Assembly: GCF_000685035.1 (NCBI RefSeq)
Contig: NZ_BAYB01000051.1
Location: 1 to 49,583, forward strand
Reading direction: 5' to 3'
DNA: 49,583 bases
From: Paraburkholderia ferrariae NBRC 106233
Lineage (GTDB): Bacteria; Pseudomonadota; Gammaproteobacteria; Burkholderiales; Burkholderiaceae
Shown here: positions 1 to 8,153 of the stretch, piece after piece
Layout: each line of letters starts with the position of its first letter
Position numbering within the stretch: the stretch's first letter is position 1
Notes under the pieces: model-generated
The model's input: the letters and a program-made list of their open reading frames with translations, nothing else
Told to the model about the DNA's origin: nothing
Databases searched by the model: none
Program-made: the position numbers and the translations under genes

Positions 1-129
1 CTCGCGTGGGCCGTATTGCTCCAAAAGACTTGCGGGGGTCATTAAAGCTCCTCTTGCCATTAGAATGCTTTTTTCGGGTTCGTATTGTCGGGTAAGGCTC
101 CCCGGGCCGCAACCCAACGAGCCAACTTT

Positions 130-143
130 AGCACGACCGTTCT
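130..143. promoter_or_regulatory. Candidate TetR-type operator upstream of the SDR gene
   Basis: The 14-mer AGCACGACCGTTCT fits the palindrome AGNACGNNCGTNCT, a spacing typical of TetR-family operators. An AT-rich TATTTTAT tract follows directly and could be the -10 region of the promoter for the gene starting at 219. The palindrome is seen; the regulator family is inferred. The remaining bases 1-218 hold no gene that I can support. Confidence 0.35.
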
Positions 144-218
144 ATTTTATGCCAGAATGGCACCCTCTCCGCGGAAAGGGCCGTCCGGCGAACCCTCATA
201 CCTGAACAGGAAGCGCAC

Positions 219-998
219 ATGGGCCGTTCGATCAATCTGGAAGGCAAGGTGGCGATGATCACGGGCGCGTCGAGCGGCCTGGGCAAGCGTTTTGCCCAGG
301 TGCTTTCGCAGGCCGGCGCGAAGGTGGTGCTGGCGAGCCGGCGGGTGGAGCGGCTCAAGGAACTGCGCGCCGAGATCGAGGCCGAAGGCGGCGCGGCGCA
401 TGTCGTCTCGCTCGACGTGACGGACTACCAGAGCATTCGCTCGGCTGTCGCCCACGCGGAAACGGAGGCGGGGACCATCGACATCCTCGTCAACAACTCC
501 GGCGTTTCGACCACGCAAAAGCTCGCGGACGTCACGCCCGCCGACTTCGAATACGTGTTCGACACCAACGCGCGCGGCGCCTTTTTCGTCGCCCAGGAAG
601 TGGCGAAGCGCATGATCATGCGCGGCAACGGCGGCGGTCCGAAGCCCGCGTACCGGATCATCAACATCGCTTCGGTGGCGGGGCTGCGCGTGCTGCCGCA
701 GATCGGCCTCTACGCGATCAGCAAGGCCGCGGTCGTGCACATGACGAAGGCGATGGCGCTCGAATGGGGGCGCTACGGCATCAACGTGAACGCGATCTGC
801 CCCGGCTATATCGACACCGAGATCAATCACCACCACTGGGCGACCGAGCAGGGCCAGAAGCTCGTCTCGATGCTGCCGCGCCATCGCGTCGGCACGCCCG
901 AAGACCTGGACGGCCTGCTGCTGCTGCTGGCCGCCGACGAGTCGTCGTTCATCAACGGCTCGATCATCGCCGCCGACGACGGCTTCGGGCTCGCCTGA
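219..998 (+). CDS. Short-chain dehydrogenase/reductase (SDR)
   Basis: This 259-residue protein is a classical SDR, an NAD(P)H-dependent cytosolic oxidoreductase. It shows the Rossmann glycine motif TGASSGLG at residues 15-22, the NNSG motif near residue 90, and the catalytic set Ser152, Tyr165 and Lys169 (YAISK). Length is normal for the family. The start follows GGAAGCGCAC, a usable ribosome site. It lies 55 bp before an acyl-CoA thioesterase on the same strand and near CoA-transferase genes, which suggests a role in acyl-CoA or 3-hydroxyacyl metabolism. The true substrate cannot be read from the sequence. Confidence 0.9.
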   Translation: MGRSINLEGKVAMITGASSGLGKRFAQVLSQAGAKVVLASRRVERLKELRAEIEAEGGAAHVVSLDVTDYQSIRSAVAHAETEAGTIDILVNNSGVSTTQKLADVTPADFEYVFDTNARGAFFVAQEVAKRMIMRGNGGGPKPAYRIINIASVAGLRVLPQIGLYAISKAAVVHMTKAMALEWGRYGINVNAICPGYIDTEINHHHWATEQGQKLVSMLPRHRVGTPEDLDGLLLLLAADESSFINGSIIAADDGFGLA

Positions 999-1053
999 AC
1001 GGCGTGCCCGGCGCCTCGGGCGGCGTCCCGTTTTCATGCAAAAAAGAAGTGCA

Positions 1054-1494
1054 ATGAGCGATTACCACCCCGTTTTTGAAATGACCATGCCGATCCGCTG
1101 GGGCGACATGGATGCCTTCGGCCACGTGAACAACACGGTCTATTTCCGCTACATGGAGCAGGCGCGGATCTCTTGGTTCGAGCAACTGGGCGTGGCCGGC
1201 GGCAATGGGCAAGGGCAGGGGCCGGTGATCGTCAATGCGTCGATGGAGTTCCTCAAGCAACTGCACTATCCGGGCGATATCGTGTGCACCATGACCGTGG
1301 GCCAGCCCGGGCGCAGCAGTTTCGACACGGGCTTCGAACTGCGCCGCGCCGACGATCCGCAAACGCTCTATGCGCGCGGCGGGGCGCGCTGCGTCTGGAT
1401 CGACTATGCGGCCGGCAAATCGGTGCCGATTCCCGATACGCTGCGCGATACCCTCGAGCACGCGCCGCTCGTGAAGGCCAGCCGGCCAGGTTGA
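1054..1494 (+). CDS. Acyl-CoA thioesterase, 4-hydroxybenzoyl-CoA thioesterase/FadM type
   Basis: A 146-residue hot-dog-fold thioesterase. The signature runs from the RWGDMDAFGHVNN stretch (residues 15-27), with Asp18/Asp20 in the position of the catalytic acid and HVNN following, then Y..YMEQAR. Such enzymes hydrolyse acyl-CoA thioesters in the cytosol. The ATG at 1054 is preferred over the one at 1036 because AGAAG precedes it and because MSDYHPVF-like N-termini are usual in the family. It probably forms a transcription unit with the upstream SDR. The substrate chain type is unknown. Confidence 0.85.
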   Translation: MSDYHPVFEMTMPIRWGDMDAFGHVNNTVYFRYMEQARISWFEQLGVAGGNGQGQGPVIVNASMEFLKQLHYPGDIVCTMTVGQPGRSSFDTGFELRRADDPQTLYARGGARCVWIDYAAGKSVPIPDTLRDTLEHAPLVKASRPG

Positions 1495-1554
1495 GCCGCG
1501 GCGCCCGCGCCCGCTGCGCGCCCCGGCGCAGGCGCCGCTTCCCCGCGCGAGGCG

Positions 1555-2166
1555 CTACTCCCCAAGCAGCCGCTGCACGAGTTCGGTCGCGTTGCCGGTG
1601 TCGTACTTGCGCATGAGCCGCGCGCGATAGACGTCCACCGTGCGCGAGCTGATGTCGAGAATCCGCCCGATCTGCTTGCTCGTCTTGCCCGTGACCAGTT
1701 GCGCGGCGATCTCGCGTTCGCGCGGCGTCAGCTCCACGGCAACGCGGCGTGTCGCGCTCAAGTCTTCGAACGTCCACACGCCTGCCGCGTGGGGCGCCGC
1801 GCGGTCGAGCGAGCGGCCCGTCACGTGGCACCAGAAGAGCTCGGCGTCGGCGCGTTTCATGATGCGGTCGTCGGCGTAGCTGCCCTGGGCCGTCATGATG
1901 GGCGGAATGCGCTCGCCGATGCGCTCGAATTCGTCCGCCGACGGGTACAGCACCTGAAACGACTGGCCGATCAGCGCCTCGCGCGGGCAGCGGAAGATGG
2001 CCGCAACCTGATCGTTGCAGTCTTCGATCATGCGTTCGCGCGAGAGCACGAGGCCGATGGGCGCCAGATGGAAGGCGGTGCGGTAGTCGAGCGCGGAGCG
2101 TTCGGGCGCGACGCCGGCGGTAGCGGTGGCGACGTTGGGCTTGGCAGGCTTGGGCGTAGGCGGCAT
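1555..2166 (-). CDS. PAS-LuxR transcriptional regulator
   Basis: A 203-residue regulator. Residues about 28-130 form a PAS domain (DYRTAFHLAPIGLVLSRERM start, IFRCPREALIGQSF core) that would sense a small ligand or cofactor. Residues about 140-200 form a LuxR/GerE helix-turn-helix with the LTPREREIAAQLVTGKTSKQ hallmark and a recognition helix ISSRTVDVYRARLMRK. It has no receiver domain, so it is a one-component sensor. It is convergent with the thioesterase and divergent from the CoA-transferase genes, separated from them by 320 bp, and could control the latter. Confidence 0.85.
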   Translation of the reverse strand: MPPTPKPAKPNVATATAGVAPERSALDYRTAFHLAPIGLVLSRERMIEDCNDQVAAIFRCPREALIGQSFQVLYPSADEFERIGERIPPIMTAQGSYADDRIMKRADAELFWCHVTGRSLDRAAPHAAGVWTFEDLSATRRVAVELTPREREIAAQLVTGKTSKQIGRILDISSRTVDVYRARLMRKYDTGNATELVQRLLGE

Positions 2167-2486
2167 GGCGGCGGTGCGGGTATTGCTTTATGTAGTTTTG
2201 CGTATTGTGCCGTATCGCGCGGCAAGCGTACGCTTTGCACCCATTGGAGGGACGGTTCCAGGGCGGCGAGGCGTCGCGGCCGACTGCGGTGGCATCGGGC
2301 GCGGCATCGGGCAAAGGATCTGGCCGCTTCGCGGCAACGCCGCCGCGCTCGTGGATAAAATAAGGCTTTGCCCGGGCGCGCTCGCCTGGCTGCCGCACAC
2401 GCCACGCGCGCTGCGCTTGCGATGCCCGCACGCGAGGCCGGAACGAACCGGATCGACGGATTTCCATTCGAGGAAGGGACACACTG
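2167..2486. other. Intergenic region between the PAS-LuxR gene and the CoA-transferase
   Basis: This 320-bp divergent gap has no supportable gene. It must contain the promoters for both flanking genes; GAGGAAGGGACACACTG directly before 2487 supplies a ribosome binding site for the CoA-transferase A subunit. I could not pick out a convincing operator by eye. Confidence 0.5.
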
Positions 2487-3188
2487 ATGAACAAAGTCTA
2501 TGCAAGCGCGGCTGCCGCGCTCGACGGCATCGTCAAGGACGGCCAGACCTTCGCGGTCGGTGGGTTCGGGCTGTGCGGCATTCCCGAGGCGCTGATCGGC
2601 GCGCTGCGCGATTCGGGCGTGAAGGGCATCACCTGCATCAGCAACAATGCGGGTGTCGATGGCTTCGGTCTTGGCCTGCTGCTCGAAACGCGCCAGATCA
2701 AGAAGATGATCTCGTCGTACGTGGGCGAGAACAAGGAGTTCGAGCGCCAGTATCTCTCGGGCGAACTCGAGCTCGAATTCACGCCGCAAGGCACGCTGGC
2801 CGAAAAGCTGCGCGCGGGCGGCGCGGGCATTCCGGCGTTCTTCACCAACACCGGCTTCGGCACGCTGATTGCCGAGGGCAAGGAAACGCGCCAGTTCGGC
2901 GACAGGCACTACGTGCTCGAACACTCGCTGACCGCCGATGTCGCGCTCGTGAAGGCCTGGAAGGCCGACAAGTCGGGCAATCTGGTCTATCGCCGCACGG
3001 CGCGCAACTTCAACCCGATGTGCGCGATGGCGGGCAAGATCACGGTCGTGGAGGTCGAGGAAATCGTCGAGAACGGCGAACTCGATCCGGATGCGATCCA
3101 TACGCCGGGTATCTTCGTGCAGCGCATCGTGCTCAATGCGCAACCGGAGAAACGCATCGAACAACGCACTGTGCGCGCTGGCAACTGA
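2487..3188 (+). CDS. scoA: 3-oxoacid CoA-transferase subunit A
   Basis: This 233-residue protein matches the alpha subunit of succinyl-CoA:3-ketoacid CoA-transferase, which moves CoA from succinyl-CoA to acetoacetate so ketone bodies can be used. Visible hallmarks are the N-terminal G-rich FAVGGFGLCGIPEALIGAL segment (residues about 22-40), the NNAG motif and the AEGKETR region. Full family length. Subunit B begins 13 bp after its stop, so the two are co-transcribed and co-assemble. An SDR and a hydroxyacyl-CoA dehydrogenase elsewhere in the window fit polyhydroxybutyrate or ketone-body metabolism, but that link is inference. Confidence 0.92.
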   Translation: MNKVYASAAAALDGIVKDGQTFAVGGFGLCGIPEALIGALRDSGVKGITCISNNAGVDGFGLGLLLETRQIKKMISSYVGENKEFERQYLSGELELEFTPQGTLAEKLRAGGAGIPAFFTNTGFGTLIAEGKETRQFGDRHYVLEHSLTADVALVKAWKADKSGNLVYRRTARNFNPMCAMAGKITVVEVEEIVENGELDPDAIHTPGIFVQRIVLNAQPEKRIEQRTVRAGN

Positions 3189-3201
3189 GGGGAGACCGAT
3201 C

Positions 3202-3843
3202 ATGGCATGGAATCGTGATGAAATGGCCGCACGCGCAGCGAAGGAACTGCAGGACGGCTTCTACGTGAACCTCGGCATCGGGCTGCCCACGCTCGTGGCG
3301 AACCACGTGCCCGCGGGCATGGAGGTGTGGCTGCAATCGGAAAACGGGCTGCTCGGCATCGGCCCGTTCCCGACCGAAGAGCAGGTGGACGCGGACATGA
3401 TCAACGCCGGCAAGCAGACGGTGACCACGCTGCCGGGCTCGTCGATCTTCTCCTCGGCCGATTCGTTCGCGATGATCCGCGGCGGCCACATCAACCTGGC
3501 GATTCTCGGCGCGATGCAGGTGAGCGAAAAAGGCGACCTCGCGAACTGGATGATCCCGGGCAAGATGATCAAGGGCATGGGCGGCGCGATGGATCTCGTG
3601 GCGGGCGTCGGCCGCGTGGTGGTGCTGATGGAGCACGTCGCCAAGGGCGACCAGCACAAGATTCTCGAAGCCTGCACGCTGCCGCTCACCGGCGTGGGCG
3701 TGGTGGACGTGATCATCACCGATCTCGGCGTGATCGAGGTGTCGGACGCGGGCCTGAAGGTGACCGAACTCGCACCGGGCGTGAGCGTGGAGGAGATCAA
3801 GGCCAAAACGGGCGCGCCGCTCGACGTGAGCGCCGTGAGCTGA
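3202..3843 (+). CDS. scoB: 3-oxoacid CoA-transferase subunit B
   Basis: A 213-residue beta subunit of the 3-oxoacid CoA-transferase. The catalytic glutamate that forms the enzyme-CoA thioester is Glu47 in the SENGLLGIGPFP motif. The ATG at 3202 sits behind GAGGGGAGACC, a strong ribosome site, whereas an upstream extension would overlap subunit A. It closes the operon: a strong terminator follows 50 bp later. Assignment to acetoacetate rather than another 3-oxoacid is by overall resemblance only. Confidence 0.92.
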   Translation: MAWNRDEMAARAAKELQDGFYVNLGIGLPTLVANHVPAGMEVWLQSENGLLGIGPFPTEEQVDADMINAGKQTVTTLPGSSIFSSADSFAMIRGGHINLAILGAMQVSEKGDLANWMIPGKMIKGMGGAMDLVAGVGRVVVLMEHVAKGDQHKILEACTLPLTGVGVVDVIITDLGVIEVSDAGLKVTELAPGVSVEEIKAKTGAPLDVSAVS

Positions 3844-3895
3844 TTGCTTTCGGGTTGGGCGCCGGCACGCACGCCGGCGCAACCGCTTCAGGCCA

Positions 3896-3931
3896 GGCGG
3901 GCGGGACTTCGGTCCCGCCCGCCTTGTTTTT
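3896..3931 (+). terminator. Rho-independent terminator of the scoAB operon
   Basis: A perfect 12-bp GC stem (3896-3907 with 3912-3923) is closed by a TTCG tetraloop and followed by TTGTTTTT. This is a textbook intrinsic terminator placed 50 bp after scoB and before the hydrolase gene. Confidence 0.93.
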
Positions 3932-4024
3932 GCAGGCTCGGTTCTGGCGCACCGGCGCCCACGCCGGTCCCGCGGCACAAAGCCGTTTACAATCGCCGCA
4001 CAGCCTTTCAACGAGGATCGAGCG

Positions 4025-4897
4025 ATGAGCGTACCGTCTGCCGTGCCGCGTCAAAACCATGTCCAGTGCCTGAGCCCCTCGGGTCTGCATCGCCTCGCCT
4101 ATACGGAGTGGGGCGATCCTGCCAATCCGCGCGTGCTCGTCTGCGTGCATGGGCTCACGCGTTCGGGCCGCGATTTCGACCGGCTCGCCGCCGCGCTCTG
4201 CGGCACGTATCGCGTGGTGTGTCCCGACGTGGTCGGGCGCGGGCTCTCGTCGTGGCTCGTCGATCCGCGTGGCTACGGTGTCGCGCAATATGTGGCCGAT
4301 ATGGTCACGCTGATCGCGCGCACGGGCGCGCAGACCGTGGACTGGTTCGGCACCTCGATGGGCGGCTTGATCGGCATGGCGCTCGGCGGCCTGCCCGACA
4401 CGCCGATTCGCCGCATGCTGCTCAACGACATCGGTCCGCACATCGAGCCCGAGGCGCTGGCCCGGATCGGCGAGTACGTGGGACGCGACCAGCCGTTCGA
4501 ATCGCTGCAGGCCGGCATCGATCACGCCGCGCTGCTCGCGGCTTCGTTCGGCCCGCTCACGCCCGGGGAGTGGCGCGAGATCAATACGCCGCTGCTGCAC
4601 GAAGTGGATGGCGCCTGGCGCTTTCGTTACGACCCGCGCATCGGCGAGCCCTTCAAGTCCGTCACGCCGGAGCAGAACGAGCAGGGCGAGCAGTTCCTGT
4701 GGCGCTCGCTGGCCGCGTTCAAGGGGCCGTTGCTGGTAGTGCGCGGCGCGCAGTCGGATCTGCTGTCGCGCGAAACGGCGGCGAAGATGGTCGAAACGGG
4801 GCACGACGTGTCGAGCGTCGAAATTGCCGGCACGGGGCACGCGCCGGCGTTTCTGGCCGCCGACCAGATCGAGCTGGCGCGGCGCTTCTTTTCCTGA
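4025..4897 (+). CDS. Alpha/beta hydrolase
   Basis: A 290-residue alpha/beta-hydrolase-fold enzyme. The oxyanion HG motif is in VCVHGLTRSGRDF, the nucleophile is Ser111 in GTSMGGL, and the late histidine is in GTGHAPAF near residue 278. These features define a serine hydrolase acting on an ester or similar bond; the physiological substrate is not evident. It starts behind CGAGGATCGAGCG and follows the scoAB terminator, so it has its own promoter. No signal peptide is visible, so it is probably cytosolic. Confidence 0.85.
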   Translation: MSVPSAVPRQNHVQCLSPSGLHRLAYTEWGDPANPRVLVCVHGLTRSGRDFDRLAAALCGTYRVVCPDVVGRGLSSWLVDPRGYGVAQYVADMVTLIARTGAQTVDWFGTSMGGLIGMALGGLPDTPIRRMLLNDIGPHIEPEALARIGEYVGRDQPFESLQAGIDHAALLAASFGPLTPGEWREINTPLLHEVDGAWRFRYDPRIGEPFKSVTPEQNEQGEQFLWRSLAAFKGPLLVVRGAQSDLLSRETAAKMVETGHDVSSVEIAGTGHAPAFLAADQIELARRFFS

Positions 4898-4989
4898 GTG
4901 CGCGCCGAGGCGTCATAATACGAGATTAGACGGCGTGGCCCGGATCGCGAATCCGCCCGCGCCGGCATTCAACTTCTACGGGAATGTTC

Positions 4990-5343
4990 ATGGCAGTCAT
5001 TCGTCATCACGTCGGTCCGCGTCTTTCGGAAACGGCTATCCACAACGGCACGGTCTATCTCGCCGGCCAGATCGCGGAAGATACGAAAGAGGACATCGTC
5101 GGCCAGACGCGCGAAGTGCTCGGCCATATCGACCGCCTGCTCGGCGAAGCGAACAGCGACAAGTCGCTGCTGCTCTCGGTGCAGATCTATATCGCCGACA
5201 TGAAGGACTTCGCGGGCATGAACGCCGCATGGGACGCCTGGGTTGCGCAAGGCGCCACGCCGCCGCGCGCGACGGTCGAAGCGAAGCTCGCGAATCCGGA
5301 ATGCCTCGTGGAAATCGTGGTGGTGGCCGCGCAGCGCGACTGA
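4990..5343 (+). CDS. RidA/YjgF/UK114-family protein
   Basis: A 117-residue member of the RidA superfamily, whose enamine/imine deaminase members protect against reactive 2-aminoacrylate. The fold-typical stretches VYLAGQIAEDTKEDIVGQT, SDKSLLLSVQIYIADMKDF and the C-terminal PPRATVEAKLANPECLVEI are present. The second arginine-containing strand (PPRATVEA) carries the active-site Arg of deaminating members. ATG 4990 is chosen over 4984 because CGGGA lies six bases upstream. It lies 123 bp before relA on the same strand. Many paralogues have other functions, so the exact role is open. Confidence 0.85.
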   Translation: MAVIRHHVGPRLSETAIHNGTVYLAGQIAEDTKEDIVGQTREVLGHIDRLLGEANSDKSLLLSVQIYIADMKDFAGMNAAWDAWVAQGATPPRATVEAKLANPECLVEIVVVAAQRD

Positions 5344-5466
5344 GCGGCGCGCCGACGTTGGCTCTTTGCGTTGGCGCTTTGCGCTGGTTCTTTGTTGCGT
5401 TGCCGTTTCACCGATGTTCGACAAGTTCTGCCGTAGCCTGCCAGCCTGCCCGGCGGGCCCCGTCTC

Positions 5467-7692
5467 ATGAGTAGCGATACCGTTCCGCACCCGCCCGCCG
5501 TGCTGCCGTCGATCGAAGATGCGCTCGCCTTCGTGCGCGAGCACGCGGGAGACGCACGCCTGTCCACCGGCGAGTTGCTTGTCGACCACGCGATCGGCAC
5601 GGCGTCGATCATGGGGCTGTTGAACGTCGATCCGCCGGCGGTGCTCGCGGCGGCGCTCTTCAATCTCGCCCCGCATCTGGACGACCCGGAAACGACGCTC
5701 GAAGCCCGCTTCGGCGCCGAGGTGACGCGGCTCGTCTTCGACGTGCGCAAGCTGCTCAAGCTCGGCACCGTGAGCCTGCGCGCCGCGCAGAACGCCGCGG
5801 CCGACACCGGCCGCGACGCGCAGTCCGAGCGCCGCGCCCAGGTCGAGTCGCTGCGCAAGATGCTGCTCGCGTTTGCGCAGGATATCCGCGTGGTGCTGAT
5901 CCGGCTTGCCTCGCGGCTGCAGTCGCTGCGCTACTACGCCGCCGCGAAGATCACGCCTGCCCCCGAAGTGGCGCGCGAGACGTTCGAGATCTACGCGCCG
6001 CTCGCGAACCGCCTCGGCATCTGGCAACTGAAGTGGGAGCTCGAAGACCTCGCGTTCCGCTTCGAGGAGCCGGCCACCTACAAGCGCATCGCAAAGCTGC
6101 TCGACGAGAAGCGCGCGGAGCGCGAAAGCTATGTGACGGGCGCGATCGAGCGGCTCGAGCGCGAGCTTGCTGCCGCGCATATCCAGGCCGAGGTGAGCGG
6201 GCGCCCCAAGCACATCTACAGCATCTGGAAGAAGATGCGGGGCAAGGACCTCGACTTCTCCGAACTCTACGACGTGCGCGCGTTTCGCGTGATCGTGCCG
6301 GACATCAAGGACTGCTACACGGTGCTCGGCATCGTGCACAACCTCTGGCAGCCGGTGCCGCGCGAGTTCGACGACTACATCTCGCGGCCGAAGCCCAACG
6401 GCTATCGCTCGCTCCATACGGTCGTGATCGGCGACGACGGCCGCGCGTTCGAAGTGCAGATCCGCACCCAGGAGATGCACCAGTTCGCCGAGTACGGCGT
6501 CGCCGCGCACTGGCGCTACAAGGAAGCCGGCTCGAAGGGCTACGGCGGCCAGGTGAGCGCGAGCGGCAGCTATGACGAGAAGATCGCGTGGCTGCGCCAG
6601 TTGCTCGCGTGGAAGGACGATGTCGCCGACGGCCAGCAGTCCTGGGAGCAACTGCGCAACACCACGCTCGACGACGACCACATCTACGTGCTCACGCCGC
6701 AGGGGCGGGTGATCCCGCTGCCGCAGGGGGCGACGCCGCTCGACTTCGCCTATCACCTGCACAGCGACCTCGGGCACCGCTGCCGCGGCGCGCGCGTCGA
6801 CGGGGCGATGGTGCCGCTCGACACGGCCCTGCACAACGGTCAGACCGTCGAGATCATCACGGTGAAGGAGGGCGGTCCGTCGCGCGACTGGCTCAATCCG
6901 CAGCTCGGCTACCTGCACAGCACGCGCGCGCGGCAGAAGGTGCGCGCGTGGTTCAACACGATCGACGCGGCGGAGAACGTTGCGAACGGCCGCGCGATGG
7001 TCGAAAAGACGCTGCAGCGCGAAGGCAAGACCTCGGTCAACCTGGACCAGCTTGCCGCGAAGCTCGGCTTCAAGACGACCGACGAGTTGTTCTCCGTGGT
7101 CGGCAAGGAAGAGTTCAGCCTGCGCAACGTCGAGGCGGCGCTGCACGAGGCGCCCGCGGCGGAGCCCGAAGCCGAGGCCACGCCCGAGCAGTTCACGAGG
7201 CGCGCGAGCGGCGCGAACGTGGCGCACGGCGGTTCGTCGGGCGTGCTCGTGGTGGGCGTGGACGCCTTGCTCACGCAGCTCGCGCGCTGCTGCCGGCCGG
7301 CGCCGCCCGACGAGATCAGCGGTTTCGTCACGCGCGGCAAGGGCATGTCGGTGCACCGCAGCGACTGCCCGACCTTCCTGCGCATGGCGCACCGCGCGCC
7401 CGAGCGCGTGCTGCAGACCACCTGGTCGGCCGACGTGATGGGCGGGCGCGGCCAGTCGGTTTATCCGGTGGATATCTCGATCGAGGCGAGCGACCGCCAG
7501 GGTCTGCTGCGCGACATCTCCGAAGTGTTCGCGCGCGAGAAGATGAACGTGATCGGCGTGAAGACGCAGTCGCGGCGCAATGCGGCGTACATGCTGTTTA
7601 CCGTCGAGGTGTCGAGCTCCGCGCAGATCCAGCGCGCGTGCGTGCTGCTCGGCGAAGTAGGCGGCGTGGTGAGGGCGGCGCGCAAGGGCTGA
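5467..7692 (+). CDS. relA: GTP pyrophosphokinase (ppGpp synthetase I)
   Basis: This 741-residue RelA/SpoT homologue makes (p)ppGpp on starved ribosomes. The N-terminal HD hydrolase domain is degenerate: the usual HDxxED signature is replaced around residues 60-75 (ALFNLAPHLDD), as in monofunctional RelA. The synthetase domain contains RPKHIYSIWKKM and EFDDYI at residues 300-305; this acidic EXDD motif marks RelA rather than bifunctional SpoT. A TGS domain follows at about 402-461 (HIYVLTPQGRVIPLPQG) and an ACT domain at about 665-738 (DISIEASDRQGLLRDI). It is followed directly by tRNA-Val. Confidence 0.95.
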   Translation: MSSDTVPHPPAVLPSIEDALAFVREHAGDARLSTGELLVDHAIGTASIMGLLNVDPPAVLAAALFNLAPHLDDPETTLEARFGAEVTRLVFDVRKLLKLGTVSLRAAQNAAADTGRDAQSERRAQVESLRKMLLAFAQDIRVVLIRLASRLQSLRYYAAAKITPAPEVARETFEIYAPLANRLGIWQLKWELEDLAFRFEEPATYKRIAKLLDEKRAERESYVTGAIERLERELAAAHIQAEVSGRPKHIYSIWKKMRGKDLDFSELYDVRAFRVIVPDIKDCYTVLGIVHNLWQPVPREFDDYISRPKPNGYRSLHTVVIGDDGRAFEVQIRTQEMHQFAEYGVAAHWRYKEAGSKGYGGQVSASGSYDEKIAWLRQLLAWKDDVADGQQSWEQLRNTTLDDDHIYVLTPQGRVIPLPQGATPLDFAYHLHSDLGHRCRGARVDGAMVPLDTALHNGQTVEIITVKEGGPSRDWLNPQLGYLHSTRARQKVRAWFNTIDAAENVANGRAMVEKTLQREGKTSVNLDQLAAKLGFKTTDELFSVVGKEEFSLRNVEAALHEAPAAEPEAEATPEQFTRRASGANVAHGGSSGVLVVGVDALLTQLARCCRPAPPDEISGFVTRGKGMSVHRSDCPTFLRMAHRAPERVLQTTWSADVMGGRGQSVYPVDISIEASDRQGLLRDISEVFAREKMNVIGVKTQSRRNAAYMLFTVEVSSSAQIQRACVLLGEVGGVVRAARKG

Positions 7693-7799
7693 TGCGGCGG
7701 TTTGCGGGCATGCGGGCGCGGGCGCCTTGCCGGGGCAATGCCGCACCGCAAAATAGGGCTTGCCAAGGTCGCCGGAACATCGTATAGTCTCACTTCTTC

Positions 7800-7876
7800 A
7801 GGCTCGTAGCTCAGCTGGTTAGAGCACCACCTTGACATGGTGGGGGTCGTTGGTTCGAGTCCAATCGAGCCTACCA
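7800..7876 (+). tRNA. tRNA-Val(GAC)
   Basis: The 77-nt cloverleaf folds fully by eye. The acceptor AGGCTCG pairs with CGAGCCT, the anticodon stem CCACC/GGTGG encloses TTGACAT with anticodon GAC, and the T arm is GTTGG-TTCGAGT-CCAAT. A genomic CCA follows. GAC reads valine codons GUC/GUU. Confidence 0.97.
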
Positions 7877-8046
7877 ACGAAATCGAAGTCGCGATGGCAG
7901 GGCAACGGCATCGAGGCTTCATGTGCAGTAAGGCGCAAGGCGCTCAAGGCGAATACGGTTATGACACCGCGAACGTTCACCGAAACCACTTCGGAGCGAC
8001 GCTAGTCGAGGACCTCTTTCGCCCTGCAATCTGGTTTGAAAAGTGA

Positions 8047-8081
8047 ATGCGGCCCCTCGAAAGCGGGGCCGCATTTTTTTT
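8047..8081 (+). terminator. Terminator downstream of tRNA-Val
   Basis: A 10-bp stem (8047-8056 with 8065-8074, ATGCGGCCCC/GGGGCCGCAT) precedes a run of eight or more T. It ends the tRNA-Val transcript, 170 bp after the tRNA, before thrS begins. The 7877-8046 interval otherwise holds nothing that I can support. Confidence 0.9.
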
Positions 8082-8153
8082 CGCCGCGAGATTTGCGCAG
8101 GTTGTTCCCACGAACGGATACGACGTGCCTTCAGGGCACTTCTGGAGAAAAAC

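Noticed and set aside
3133..4011. Long minus-strand reading frame opposite scoB
   Set aside because: It is rich in His, Arg and Ala and mirrors the codon bias of the real plus-strand gene. The same holds for long antisense frames over relA, thrS, pheT, galM/xylR, xylA, xylF and xylG.
8075..8153. T-box or other riboswitch before thrS
   Set aside because: The region is short, begins with the tRNA-Val terminator and shows no T-box sequence or antiterminator pair.
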